DNA of 64,000 bases, taken from contig NZ_JACIDZ010000001.1 of NCBI RefSeq assembly GCF_014196625.1, forward strand, positions 248,001 to 312,000, in the 5' to 3' direction. A program made the translations under genes and the position numbers. Shown here one piece after another: positions 26,832 to 35,131 of this stretch; position 1 is the stretch's first letter, and each line of letters opens with the position of its first letter. This DNA is from Martelella radicis (GTDB taxonomy: Bacteria > Pseudomonadota > Alphaproteobacteria > Rhizobiales > Rhizobiaceae). Under the pieces are notes generated by a model. It was not told where the DNA came from. It searched no databases and worked only from the letters and a program-made list of their open reading frames with translations.

Positions 26832-27227
26832 TCAGCCGCGGCCGGCCGGCGCGGCTCGATAGAGCCCGGCGGTGCGGGCCCTGATGGCTTCGAGCGATAC
26901 GACCTCGCCGTTTTCATCCGGCAGGATTTCAGCCTCGCAACGCTCGCAGAACTCGGCGAATGCCGCATCCGGCATCACCAGTTCCACGCTCAGCGTCTCG
27001 TCGTTCAGGATGAATTCGAATTCGATGAAGCGGTCGAGCTGACGGCCGAGCACGCGGACAAAGGCCTTGCCGAGACGGGGGCCCGATCCGCTGATCAGGG
27101 TCCGGTCGTCTTCCGCGACGATGAAGGTGTCGAGCGCTGAAAGCGAGCCGCAGCCGCCTTTCGTGCAGGCGCCGCATCCCGTGCAGCCGCCACCGGCGGC
27201 CACGAATGAAAGATCCGTGTCTGTCAT
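26832..27227 (-). CDS. dmpK: Phenol hydroxylase accessory protein DmpK with a cysteine-rich N-terminal extension
   Basis: The middle of this 131-residue protein (about 50-105) matches the DmpK/phenol hydroxylase P0 family: KAFVRVLGRQLDRFIEFEF, SVELVMPDAAFAEFCE. DmpK helps assemble the active diiron enzyme, probably by aiding iron insertion. Family members are usually about 90 residues; this one adds about 45 at the N-terminus, including C15, C18, C21 and C26 in a glycine-rich stretch (CxxCxxCxxxxC). Residues 107-131 also go past the usual end. The ATG at 27227 has GGGAGG about four bases before it, so the extension is truly translated. It heads the operon. Confidence 0.85.
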   Translation of the reverse strand: MTDTDLSFVAAGGGCTGCGACTKGGCGSLSALDTFIVAEDDRTLISGSGPRLGKAFVRVLGRQLDRFIEFEFILNDETLSVELVMPDAAFAEFCERCEAEILPDENGEVVSLEAIRARTAGLYRAAPAGRG

Positions 27228-27302
27228 GTTTCCTCCCATGCGATGACGCCGTTCCGGACGGCTGGTTGTGCCTCCTCAAGCAACAACCGCATCGCAGGAA
27301 AA

Positions 27303-27331
27303 ATAAGAACGCATCGCGCCCGAACAGTCAA
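27303..27331 (-). promoter_or_regulatory. Predicted promoter of the dmp operon
   Basis: On the minus strand TTGACT (27326-27331) and TCTTAT (27303-27308) are spaced by exactly 17 bases, a fair sigma-70 match. They lie about 75 bp before the dmpK start. I saw no GG-N10-GC sigma-54 promoter as used by dmp operons of pseudomonads. Confidence 0.55.
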
Positions 27332-27336
27332 CAAAA

Positions 27337-27390
27337 ATATCGTTATTATTTTTTTATATCGTTTTATTATTAACTATATCGCTATTAATA
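27337..27390. repeat. Three phased AT-rich repeats upstream of the dmp promoter
   Basis: ATATCGTTATTAT (27337), ATATCGTTTTATTAT (27356) and ATATCGCTATTAATA (27376) repeat at 19- and 20-bp steps, about two helical turns, right upstream of the predicted -35. The third overlaps a near-palindrome CGCTATTAATAACG. Binding sites for an activator, or AT-rich curvature acting as an UP element, both fit. Confidence 0.6.
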
Positions 27391-27399
27391 ACGAATGTC

Positions 27400-28054
27400 G
27401 CTAACCCTTGAGGGCATGCATCGGCGGTCTTCGAGGTTCTCCGCTTCCAATCCGTTCTCGGTTGGGGCCTTGGCGGGTTCAGTCGATCGACCTCCAGACG
27501 AACAGGTTCGGCCGAAAAGGCAGAGCCGCATCGCTGAGCGAGAGACGCTCCGGGCTTTGCAGATGATGGTAGTTGAAGGAGATGCCCGGGCGATGGCTCG
27601 TCGACATGCCACCCGGCCTGCAGCCAGCTGATATTGCGCGCCAGGTGAAGAAGCGGAGAAGACTGAAGGACAAGTTCGGGTTCGTAGCCGATGCGCTTTG
27701 GGTCGGAGGGCGGCAAAGCGCAAACAGAAATGGCGGAGAAGGTGTCTTTCGCGTAGCGCTCTGCTGTCTAAATAAATGTTTAAAAATCATTGTCATAGTA
27801 TTTTCAGTAAAGCAGATTTGCGTAGCAGATTGTGTAGCAGTTTGGGGTGGATGGAGCGGGTTTTTCTGCGTATATCGCCGAAGTCGCAGGTCAGCTTGAG
27901 GTCCTGCCAAATTGCAAGTCCCTCCACCCGGTCTATTGCGCCCGGCGGAAGAGCAGAATATTCGAAACTCGCCAAGCCATCCCGCGCAAGTTTCAGCGGA
28001 GAAAGCAGACGAAGGCCGACCTGATTGCCGCAGGCATCAACATCCAATCCCTCA
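27400..28054. other. Unassigned stretch between the dmp promoter and the IS fragments
   Basis: This is mixed low-GC and medium-GC DNA of about 650 bp. Frames on both strands exist but none has a ribosome site, a family match or an even codon pattern. On the minus strand, a frame from about 28158 to 27793 contains a stretch (about 27860-28050) that reads like a protein fragment (LLSPLKLARDGLASFEYSAL) which I cannot identify. I read the whole as decayed DNA. Confidence 0.4.
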
Positions 28055-28055
28055 T

Positions 28056-28162
28056 GTGAGGCTGGCATTCCCGCCAGGGCACGAAATTTTGGACAGTCTC
28101 GCTTGCCCCAACGCTGCCACCCGGAGATGTCGCAATCTGGGACAACCTCAATGTCCACAAGA
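28056..28162 (+). pseudogene. IS630-family transposase fragment
   Basis: In one frame the sequence reads RQGTKFWTVSLAPTLPPGD followed by VAIWDNLNVHKSR. This matches the centre of IS630 transposases, where APTL.PGD..I.DNL..HK holds a catalytic aspartate. It is cut off on both sides and abuts the istB fragment at about 28163. Confidence 0.7.
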
Positions 28163-28163
28163 G

Positions 28164-28325
28164 CAGGGTAGCGCCCCGCTCATAGCGTTGCGAGATCAGT
28201 TCAAACAGCAGCTCCGCGCCGGACTTTGACAATGGCACAAAGCCGAGTTCGTCGATGATCAGCAGCTTGTAGGCTGCCATCTGCTTTTGGAAACGCAAGA
28301 GACTCCGCTCGCTACGCGGCACTTT
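28164..28325 (-). pseudogene. istB: istB fragment (IS21-family helper ATPase)
   Basis: On the minus strand the frame reads LLRFQKQMAAYKLLIIDELG then FVPLSKSGAELLFELISQRY and ERGATLL. This is the Walker B part of IstB, the ATPase helper of IS21 transposases. The N-terminal P-loop half and the C-terminus are missing, and the fragment runs directly into the IS630 fragment. It is a dead remnant. Confidence 0.85.
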
Positions 28326-28359
28326 TCCCTTTCGGCGCTGGCGCTTTAGGGGAGGCGTG

Positions 28360-29331
28360 TCAATTCTGTTTAAGGATCTGTGGGCGCGGTGCTTGTCCCA
28401 GATGCGGTACGATCTGGGTTTCGATCGCGCGCGTGAGATGGCGGCGGCAATTGGCGGCCAGATTAGTTGGGATGTCTCCAAATTTCCCCGGGCGCGTGAC
28501 AAGGTTGATGCGGCGGACGGGGCCGGGAGGAGGAAGTGCAATTACGTCAATAGCTTCCGCTTCAAACAATGAATCCAGAAGCATGAACGGTGAGACAATG
28601 GCAAAGCCCTGCCTCTCCTTGAGTGAAACCAGAACCGATGCCGACTGATCCGTTTCTATGCTGCGGCTCGCGGTGATGCCTCGGTTGAGCAGATAGTCGT
28701 CGGCCAGTTTTCGCATCGGACGGCGAGCATTCGCGAAACGGATCATCGCAAACCGGCTGGCAAGATCTTCGAGATCGACATTGTCTCGATTTCTGACGGC
28801 GCCTTTCGGCGCCAGCAGCACAAGCGGTTCATCGACAAGCGGATAGACATCATATTCGTCCGGATCGAACTTGTAGGCCGTGATCAGCACGTCGACGGTT
28901 CCGTTCTGCAAATCGCCGATATGATTGTAGTTGACCGATGCACGGATCTGGATCTGCTCGACGAGCGGTTCGAGTGTCTGAACCAGCGTGCTCATCAGGT
29001 TCTTGCCGAGGGTGTCGAGTATGCCGACGGAAATCACCGGATAGCTGACATTGGCGAATGTGTGCATGGCGCGCTCGCACTCGCGCAGTTCGTCGACAAC
29101 GCGGCGGGCGTGAAAGCGAAGGCTGCGCCCGGCCGGCGTCAATTGCAGGTGGCGGCCATGACGTTCGAGAAGCGCGAGCGACAGCGTGTTTTCGAGCCGG
29201 GCGATCTGCTGCGAGATCGCGCCTTGCGACAGACCGAGGCGTCTTGCGGCAGCCGTCATGCTGCCGCTGTCACAGACGGCCAGATAGGTTTCCAGTAGAC
29301 GGGAATCGAGATTGCCCGTGGTTTCCGACAT
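28360..29331 (-). CDS. LysR-family regulator next to the amidase
   Basis: The 323-residue LysR-type regulator has an N-terminal helix-turn-helix (about 10-70) with TAAARRLGLSQGAISQQIARL, and an effector-binding domain (about 97-300). It lies on the same strand as and 126 bp after the amidase, so it may be the last gene of the catabolic cluster or have its own promoter. Its likely targets are the cluster's own promoters. The C-terminus ends close to the IS fragments but looks intact. Confidence 0.83.
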   Translation of the reverse strand: MSETTGNLDSRLLETYLAVCDSGSMTAAARRLGLSQGAISQQIARLENTLSLALLERHGRHLQLTPAGRSLRFHARRVVDELRECERAMHTFANVSYPVISVGILDTLGKNLMSTLVQTLEPLVEQIQIRASVNYNHIGDLQNGTVDVLITAYKFDPDEYDVYPLVDEPLVLLAPKGAVRNRDNVDLEDLASRFAMIRFANARRPMRKLADDYLLNRGITASRSIETDQSASVLVSLKERQGFAIVSPFMLLDSLFEAEAIDVIALPPPGPVRRINLVTRPGKFGDIPTNLAANCRRHLTRAIETQIVPHLGQAPRPQILKQN

Positions 29332-29457
29332 GACGCTATGTGCCTTTCGATGCGCTTATTGATAAAAGCCATCAAAGCGCGTTTTGTTGCGTTGCACAAT
29401 CGCCTGTCGATTGAACTGCCACCGGCCAATGCGTTGCACGGCCGGTGACGCGGTCTG

Positions 29458-30792
29458 TCAGCCCAGATTGTTGACGATCCAGCCGGCATGGGAAAACAGG
29501 CTGGCATCCTCGTTCACCTTGCCGACAAGCTGCAATCCGAGTGGCATGCCTTCGTCGGCCAGAAGCGGCAGGGAAAGGCCGGGCACGCCGAGCACGGACG
29601 CCGGGATGTTGAAGCCTGGATCGCCTGTGCTCTCCAGACCCTTGGGCGCAGCACCCGTTGCCGCCAGGGTGATTACTGCGTCGGCACCCTTGACGAGCGC
29701 AGCGTATTGCGCCCGCAAGGCCGCGCGTGTCTCAAGCGCCGCCTGGTAGTCGTCGAGCGTTAAGGACCTGTTGCGTTCAATCCGCTGAAGCGCAAGAGGG
29801 TGCAGTTTGCTGGAATCGATCTTGGCGTAGCCATTGAGCGGCCAGCGGCCCTCCCAGCCGAGAATGACTTCGGAGAGCTTGTTGATGTCCTTGATGGCCG
29901 CGTCCATGGCGGCAAGCTCGCCGTGTTCGGAACCTTCGATGATTTCGCAGCCTTCGGCCTTCAGCTTTGCGCAGGCCTCCTCGAATGCTGCCTTCGCACC
30001 CGGCGTCACCCGTTCCCATCCATCGGTTTCGAGGAACATGAGTTTTTTCGGCTGGCTCGCGGCGGGGAGCGTCGATGGGCCGGTGACGCCGATGTAACCG
30101 GGATCGCCGCCGGTGCGTTCCACCAGAGCCTTGGCCGTTGCCCAGATGTCCTCAAGTGTCGTTCCGATCAGGCCGGTGCAGCTGTGGCTCAGATAGTCGT
30201 AGGAACCGCCGCGGTTGAAGCCGCCGATACTGGGCTTGTAGCCAATGGCGCCGCAATAGCTCGAGGGCCGCAGCGTCGATCCGACCACCTGTGTCCCAAG
30301 TGCCAGCGGCACGAAACCGGCGCCGACGGCCGCGCAGGAGCCGGAGCTTGAGCCGCCCGGCGTGCGCGTCGGGTCGTGGGGGTTGGTCGTCTCGGCGAAT
30401 TGCGGACGCGAGGCGAACTCGGTCGTGGTCGTCTTGCCGAGGATCAGTGCCCCGGCATCGCGCAGCGCCTGCACGGAAGCGCAGTCGCGCCGCGTTTCGA
30501 AGCCCTCCCAGAGCGGAGAGCCCTGACCGGTCGGCATATCCTCGGTTTCAAGAATGTCCTTGATGCCGAACGGCATGCCGTCGATCGCGGACAGCGGCTT
30601 GCCGGCCTTCCAGCGTGCCTCCGATGCCGCAGCTTCCTTGCGGGCGCGTTCGACCGCCATGGCCTTGAACGCCTTCACAACCGGTTCGCGCTTCTCGATG
30701 GTCGCAAGATATTCCTCAAGGACGGCGACGGGCGAACTGCTGCCGGTCCTGAAGGCTTCCGCCTTGGAGATAAATGAAGCCACTTCACGCAT
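29458..30792 (-). CDS. Amidase-signature hydrolase
   Basis: The 444-residue amidase-signature enzyme hydrolyses an amide bond. The Ser-cisSer-Lys triad is readable: K78 in FGIKDIL, S148 in TPGGSSSGS and S172 in GTQVVGSTLR. The substrate-specifying residues do not name a substrate. Its start overlaps the stop of the MFS gene by 8 bp, so they are probably translated together. With the cysteine hydrolase and NitT-type importer upstream, an amide released from a ureide, carbamoyl or cyclic compound is the likely substrate. This last point is inference. Confidence 0.85.
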   Translation of the reverse strand: MREVASFISKAEAFRTGSSSPVAVLEEYLATIEKREPVVKAFKAMAVERARKEAAASEARWKAGKPLSAIDGMPFGIKDILETEDMPTGQGSPLWEGFETRRDCASVQALRDAGALILGKTTTTEFASRPQFAETTNPHDPTRTPGGSSSGSCAAVGAGFVPLALGTQVVGSTLRPSSYCGAIGYKPSIGGFNRGGSYDYLSHSCTGLIGTTLEDIWATAKALVERTGGDPGYIGVTGPSTLPAASQPKKLMFLETDGWERVTPGAKAAFEEACAKLKAEGCEIIEGSEHGELAAMDAAIKDINKLSEVILGWEGRWPLNGYAKIDSSKLHPLALQRIERNRSLTLDDYQAALETRAALRAQYAALVKGADAVITLAATGAAPKGLESTGDPGFNIPASVLGVPGLSLPLLADEGMPLGLQLVGKVNEDASLFSHAGWIVNNLG

Positions 30793-32086
30793 GTCTTTTC
30801 CTTTGCTTCAGTTCAGGCCCGCTTTCGGGCGAAAGAGGTTTCTTTGAGAGGGTGTTGGTCGCAAGGTCTCCGGCCGATGATCTGCCGCGACCGAGAGCCA
30901 GAAGCGCCAGTCCGGCAACGCCCATCAGGAGACTGTTGGCAATCAGGCCGCCCAGCGTGCCCATGCCGGCCGCGTCGGCAAGCGTTCCAACCACGATTGG
31001 CCCGATGACAAAACCGGCGTCCCCCCAGGTTCGCAACAGCCCCATCGCCGGACCGTAGCTGTAGGCCGGTGCGATGTCGGCAGCATAGGACACGATCGAG
31101 GGCGCGTTTATGCCGCCGCCAATCCCGAGGATCACCATGCCGGCCCAAAGCCAGCCGGGCCCCGGGCCAAATCCCATCATGAGCAGGCTTGACGCAATGA
31201 TCAGCGCCGAGATGATGGTCAACGGGCGGGCGCCAACCCTGTCGACCATGGCGCCTGTTGCCGGCAGGATCAGAAAGTTCGACAGCGATTGTACCGTTAG
31301 CAGCAGCCCGATTGTCCCGATATTCATATCGTAGTGCGTTGCGGCGATCAGCGGAATAAGCGTCCATTGCGAGGCAGTTCGGGTGAAGAAAATACCGAAG
31401 CTGACGAGGCAGACGAGCAAAAATGTCCGGTCGGTAAAAAGCCTGCGGTTCGCGCCTTTCCGTCCTCTTGCTGTTGGCGTGTCGTCCGCTCTGTGTGTAG
31501 CGCTCCCTTCAGGCTCAATGATGAAGAAGGCGAGAAGGGCTGCCGTGGAACAGACAACTGCGTAGGCCCAGAACGGGGCCGAAAGGCCGAATTGACCGGC
31601 AAGCATGCCGCCAACCATCGGGCCGATACCTGTCCCCACCAGAATGGCGCTTTGGTAAAGCGCCATTGTGCGTCCGCGCTCTTCGGGGGCTGCAATCTGG
31701 GCCATCATCGCCTGGGCAATGGTCATGTAGATGCCGGAACCGATCCCCTGGATGAAACGGCTGACGACCAGCATTGTCAGGGTTTCGGCGAGTGCTGCGC
31801 CGACGGCGCCGATGACGAGGATAATCGTGCCGGCGATCAGAAGCACACGCTTGCCGCACCATTGCGACATCAGTCCGGCCGGCAGGTTGATGATCAACCG
31901 TCCGACGCCGAAAAGCGTGATGATCATGCCGGCAAGCGTGGCCGAAGCGGAAAACGTGCTGGCGTAGACCGACAGGATCGGCGCGACAAGGCCAACGCCC
32001 GACATGACGAAGACGCTCATCGCGCAGACGAGTATGAGCTGCGGGTTCTTGGCAAAAGGTTCGAAGTAGCGTGAAAGAAGTCGCAT
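30785..32086 (-). CDS. MFS transporter
   Basis: The 433-residue protein has 12 predicted membrane helices in two halves with a charged loop in between (about 185-210). The helix 2-3 loop carries GVGRLIINLPAGLMSQWCGKR, a variant of the MFS GxxaDrxGrr motif. The start at 32086 (MRLLSRYFEP) avoids a 38-residue non-conserved front. It could import the amide or its product, or export an end product; its close link to the amidase (8-bp overlap) supports a role in the same pathway. Confidence 0.85.
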   Translation of the reverse strand: MRLLSRYFEPFAKNPQLILVCAMSVFVMSGVGLVAPILSVYASTFSASATLAGMIITLFGVGRLIINLPAGLMSQWCGKRVLLIAGTIILVIGAVGAALAETLTMLVVSRFIQGIGSGIYMTIAQAMMAQIAAPEERGRTMALYQSAILVGTGIGPMVGGMLAGQFGLSAPFWAYAVVCSTAALLAFFIIEPEGSATHRADDTPTARGRKGANRRLFTDRTFLLVCLVSFGIFFTRTASQWTLIPLIAATHYDMNIGTIGLLLTVQSLSNFLILPATGAMVDRVGARPLTIISALIIASSLLMMGFGPGPGWLWAGMVILGIGGGINAPSIVSYAADIAPAYSYGPAMGLLRTWGDAGFVIGPIVVGTLADAAGMGTLGGLIANSLLMGVAGLALLALGRGRSSAGDLATNTLSKKPLSPESGPELKQRKRHA

Positions 32087-32247
32087 GCAGTCAGGCCTTG
32101 AAAGGGGGCGTTGCTGCGCGCCAGGCTGTATCGAAAGAACAATGGGGCATGGGAATATTACTGATTTGAGGCCGGACTTGAGGCTGCCGGGCAATGGCAT
32201 TTGGCCGCCGGCAAAGACCGGCGGCCGCTTGAGAATGTGACCGGCTC

Positions 32248-33018
32248 CTATTCCGCCGGTGTGAGGTCAGGGGCCTTGACGGCTGCGCCTTTCGGCAAGT
32301 CGAACTGACCCTTTTCGATTGTGTCGAAGAAGGAGAGAACCTCTGCCGTTTTGACGACATCGGCGTATTTCGCGTTCATGTCGCAAAGGTTGATGGCGTG
32401 GCTTGCCTGGCTGCGGTCAAAGCAGCCTTCCTCGGCAAGGGCGACGCGGTAGTTCAGACTGAAGGCATCGAGCACGGTAGCGCGCACGCAGCCCGATGTC
32501 GTGGTGCCGGTGATGATGACACTGTCGCAGCCGAGAAGCGTCAGGTAGGAGGCAAGATTGGTGCCGAAAAAGCCGGAGGGCTTCTGCTTGTAAACGACGA
32601 TATCCTGCGGCGCCGGGGCAATGTCCGAGACGATTTCGTTGCCGTCGAGATTGGTTTCCACCGGCTTCTTGACGTCTTCCGCCGAGCGGCCGTTCTTCCA
32701 CGACCAGGAGCCATTGTCCCAGTTGTCGTCGCGGCGCACGCCCGTGGTGTAGATCACCGGAATGCCGCGGTCGTGGGCCTTTTCAATGAGGGATTTGAGG
32801 TAGGGCATGGCTTCCCAGGCGTCTTCGCCGCAGGAATTGCGCCATTTCTTGATCGCTTCAAGGATCGGCTCTGGCGCTTCGCTGCAGAACGCCCAGTTGA
32901 CGTCGACCACGAGCAGGGCCGGCCGTTTGCCGAAGCCGCCGCGGGCGCCATATCCGGAAGCCGCGAAAACGTCCTTGTCCCGTTCAGTCAGAAACTTATC
33001 CCAGATTTTCTCGCTCAT
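32248..33018 (-). CDS. Cysteine hydrolase of the isochorismatase family (N-carbamoylsarcosine amidase-like)
   Basis: The 256-residue hydrolase has the D-K-C triad of the family: D39 in LLVVDVNWAF, K146 in YKQKPSGFFGTNL and C177 in TTTSGCVRATV. Length and the stretch WRNSCGEDAWEAMPYL resemble N-carbamoylsarcosine amidase-like proteins of ureide and hydantoin pathways. RutB of uracil breakdown is a more distant relative. It should remove an amine or carbamate group from a small amide. The start at 33018 is inferred from homology; an upstream start at 33075 adds non-conserved residues. Confidence 0.82.
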   Translation of the reverse strand: MSEKIWDKFLTERDKDVFAASGYGARGGFGKRPALLVVDVNWAFCSEAPEPILEAIKKWRNSCGEDAWEAMPYLKSLIEKAHDRGIPVIYTTGVRRDDNWDNGSWSWKNGRSAEDVKKPVETNLDGNEIVSDIAPAPQDIVVYKQKPSGFFGTNLASYLTLLGCDSVIITGTTTSGCVRATVLDAFSLNYRVALAEEGCFDRSQASHAINLCDMNAKYADVVKTAEVLSFFDTIEKGQFDLPKGAAVKAPDLTPAE

Positions 33019-33162
33019 GTGCTTGTCTTTCCCGTTGGAGTTTCGTTTTTTGTGCGCGCGGGACTGCTCCGGCACTTTTGGAAAGGCCGACCGGCATGGT
33101 TTTCATGTCGTGAAATCAGTTCCTTGGCCGGGGCAAGATGTCCCGCGCGCTGACGGCTTCAA

Positions 33163-34152
33163 TCAGTCCTGGAGCTTTTCCCAGAAGCTCATGTCAATGA
33201 TGTCATCGTAAGGCACGTCCTGCTTGAGGATATCTGCGCCCATGACGACGGCTTTGCCTGTTTCCCAGGCTTCCGGCTGGATGTCGCCGTCAGCACTCCA
33301 CAGATCATCGGCGAAAGCGCGGTCGAGCGTGGATTTCAGCGCTGCAGGATCCATGGTCGGAAACTCGAGAGCGGCGATTTCGGCAGCCTCTTCCGGGTTG
33401 TCGTGGGTAAACTGCAGGCCGCGCGAGATTGCGCGCACGAAGCCTTCCACAAGTTCAGGGTCGTTTTCGATCGATTCCTGGCGAATATTCAGCGTCGAGT
33501 AGGTGTAGGGGCCGAGTTCCTTGGGAACATTGTAGAACGGCTCTTTCCAAAGGCCTTCCTCGATGCCGGCGGTGACCATGGGCTCGGACAGGACGCCGAT
33601 ATCGGCCTGCTTGGTCTTCAGCGCCGCCATGATGCCCGCTGTCGCAAGCTCCCGGAGCACCACATCCGACTGCGGATCGAGGTCGTTGCTTGCCAGAATG
33701 TAGCGGGTGATCGAGTTCGGCGTGCCGCCATAGGCGCCCGTGGCAATGGTCTTGCCCTTCAGGTAGTCGCTCATGCTTTCGCCTTCGGCCGGCTCCGGCA
33801 CATCGGCGCGGGCGACCAGGTAGACATTGCCGCGATTGACGACGTTGACGACAGCACGCAGTTCCGCGCCCTTGGCCTTGGCGAAGGCGTTGTGTTCCGG
33901 TCCGCCGATAAAGGCAAAGGCCTGTTTGGTCAGGACGGCATTGGTATGCGCGCCGCCGCCTTCCGATGTCATGATCGTCGGCTCGATGCCTTCCTCGGCA
34001 AAGTAGCCATTGTGAACCGCCGCATACATCGGCAGATAGCCAAGGCTGTGAACGGGCTCGGCAATGACCATTTCCTCTGCGGAGGCGGCCCCCGAAAGAA
34101 AGGATGTCACCAGGGCGACAGCCGCAAATGTGGATTTGAGAAGCATCTTCAT
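33163..34152 (-). CDS. NitT/TauT-type ABC transporter substrate-binding protein
   Basis: The 329-residue binding protein is of the NMT1/THI5-like superfamily that captures small nitrogen or sulfur compounds (nitrate, sulfonates, pyrimidines). A signal peptide (about 1-25, ending GAASA) precedes the mature protein. MKMLLKST starts after a GGAGACAAAC site, so an earlier frame start at 34362 is rejected. Features include SLGYLPMYAAVHNGYFAEEGIEP and the ligand-pocket stretch TSEGGGAHT. The substrate is unknown but probably small and nitrogen-rich, given the hydrolases nearby. Confidence 0.88.
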   Translation of the reverse strand: MKMLLKSTFAAVALVTSFLSGAASAEEMVIAEPVHSLGYLPMYAAVHNGYFAEEGIEPTIMTSEGGGAHTNAVLTKQAFAFIGGPEHNAFAKAKGAELRAVVNVVNRGNVYLVARADVPEPAEGESMSDYLKGKTIATGAYGGTPNSITRYILASNDLDPQSDVVLRELATAGIMAALKTKQADIGVLSEPMVTAGIEEGLWKEPFYNVPKELGPYTYSTLNIRQESIENDPELVEGFVRAISRGLQFTHDNPEEAAEIAALEFPTMDPAALKSTLDRAFADDLWSADGDIQPEAWETGKAVVMGADILKQDVPYDDIIDMSFWEKLQD

Positions 34153-34265
34153 GTTTGTCTCCGGTTCTGGAAGTTGTTTTGAGTATTCCGGCGCGCCGAC
34201 ATATCTTCTTCTGGATAGGCTTTCCCGGCGCCCGCATTTGCCTGCCTTACGGCGGCAGGCGGTGC

Positions 34266-35111
34266 CTAGTGCACCACGCCCTTTCTCAGCCAGCTCTCCA
34301 GCCACGACACGGCGATATACATGACGATGGAGAGGGCGGAGAGAACGGCGACCGCGACCCATACGAGCGCGATTTCATAGGTCTGGCCGGCATAGAGGAT
34401 GGTGCGGCCAAGCCCGTATTGGGAGGAAATGAATTCGCCGACAATGGAGCCCGTCAGCGCCAGGCCTATATTGACCCTGAGCACCGAGATGATCCACGGA
34501 AGGCAGGAGGGCACCACGAATTTGGTGAAGACCTGCCAGCGGCTGGCGCCGAGCGAATAGAACAGCCGTTCGGAATCCCGGTCCAGCGCCTTGACGCCCG
34601 AATAGGTGGTCAGCGTCGAGACGACGACGGTCAGCGCGATCGCGATGGCGACCTTCGACGCCAGTCCCATGCCGAAGATCAGCACCACCAGCGGCGCAAG
34701 CGCCAGTTTCGGCAGTGATTCAAAGCAGATGATATAGGGCTGGGCGATGGCGGCGTAGTTCTTCGACCACCAGAAGGAAAGGCCGATGGCCGAGCCGATC
34801 AGCGTGCCGAAGAAAAAGCCGAGCAGCGTCGAACGGAAGGTGAAGCTGATATCGACAAAGGCCGTGCCGCTGGCGAAGAACGTCTTGGCCGTGGCCCAGA
34901 TCGCCGAGGGCTGCGACCAGAAGAAGGAATCGACGAAGCCGGTGCGCGCGCCGATTTCCCAGAAGGCTATCAGGGCGATGACGATGCCGACCTGTGCAAG
35001 CGCGATGGCCCATGTCGGCCAGACGCGTGACACGGGCAGTTTGCGATAGCCGCGCCGCGGCGTTGCTCCGGGCTGAAGTTTCGAGATGGTTTGTGCGAGG
35101 GCTTGTATCAT
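34266..35111 (-). CDS. NitT/TauT-type ABC transporter permease
   Basis: The 281-residue permease has about six membrane helices and the BPD transporter EAA-type loop around FYSLGASRWQVFTKFVVP. It forms the channel for the binding protein next to it (113 bp downstream) and the ATPase (20 bp upstream). The ATG at 35111 is used; the frame extends further but without conserved sequence. As in SsuC/TauC-type systems, it is predicted to act as a homodimer. Confidence 0.9.
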   Translation of the reverse strand: MIQALAQTISKLQPGATPRRGYRKLPVSRVWPTWAIALAQVGIVIALIAFWEIGARTGFVDSFFWSQPSAIWATAKTFFASGTAFVDISFTFRSTLLGFFFGTLIGSAIGLSFWWSKNYAAIAQPYIICFESLPKLALAPLVVLIFGMGLASKVAIAIALTVVVSTLTTYSGVKALDRDSERLFYSLGASRWQVFTKFVVPSCLPWIISVLRVNIGLALTGSIVGEFISSQYGLGRTILYAGQTYEIALVWVAVAVLSALSIVMYIAVSWLESWLRKGVVH

Positions 35112-35131
35112 TGTTCGGTGCCTTTCTGCGC

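Noticed and set aside
27240-27331. Sigma-54 promoter for the dmp operon
   Set aside because: I looked for TGGCAC-N5-TTGC spacing on the minus strand and found none; a sigma-70-like pair with 17-bp spacing fits better.
27793-28158. A 121-residue minus-strand frame with a protein-like centre
   Set aside because: It runs into the IS630 fragment, has no ribosome site and no recognised family; kept only as decayed DNA.
28360-29331. The LysR gene as direct regulator of the dmp operon
   Set aside because: It is on the same strand, separated from the dmp promoter by IS remnants, and linked to the amidase cluster. Possible but not supported.
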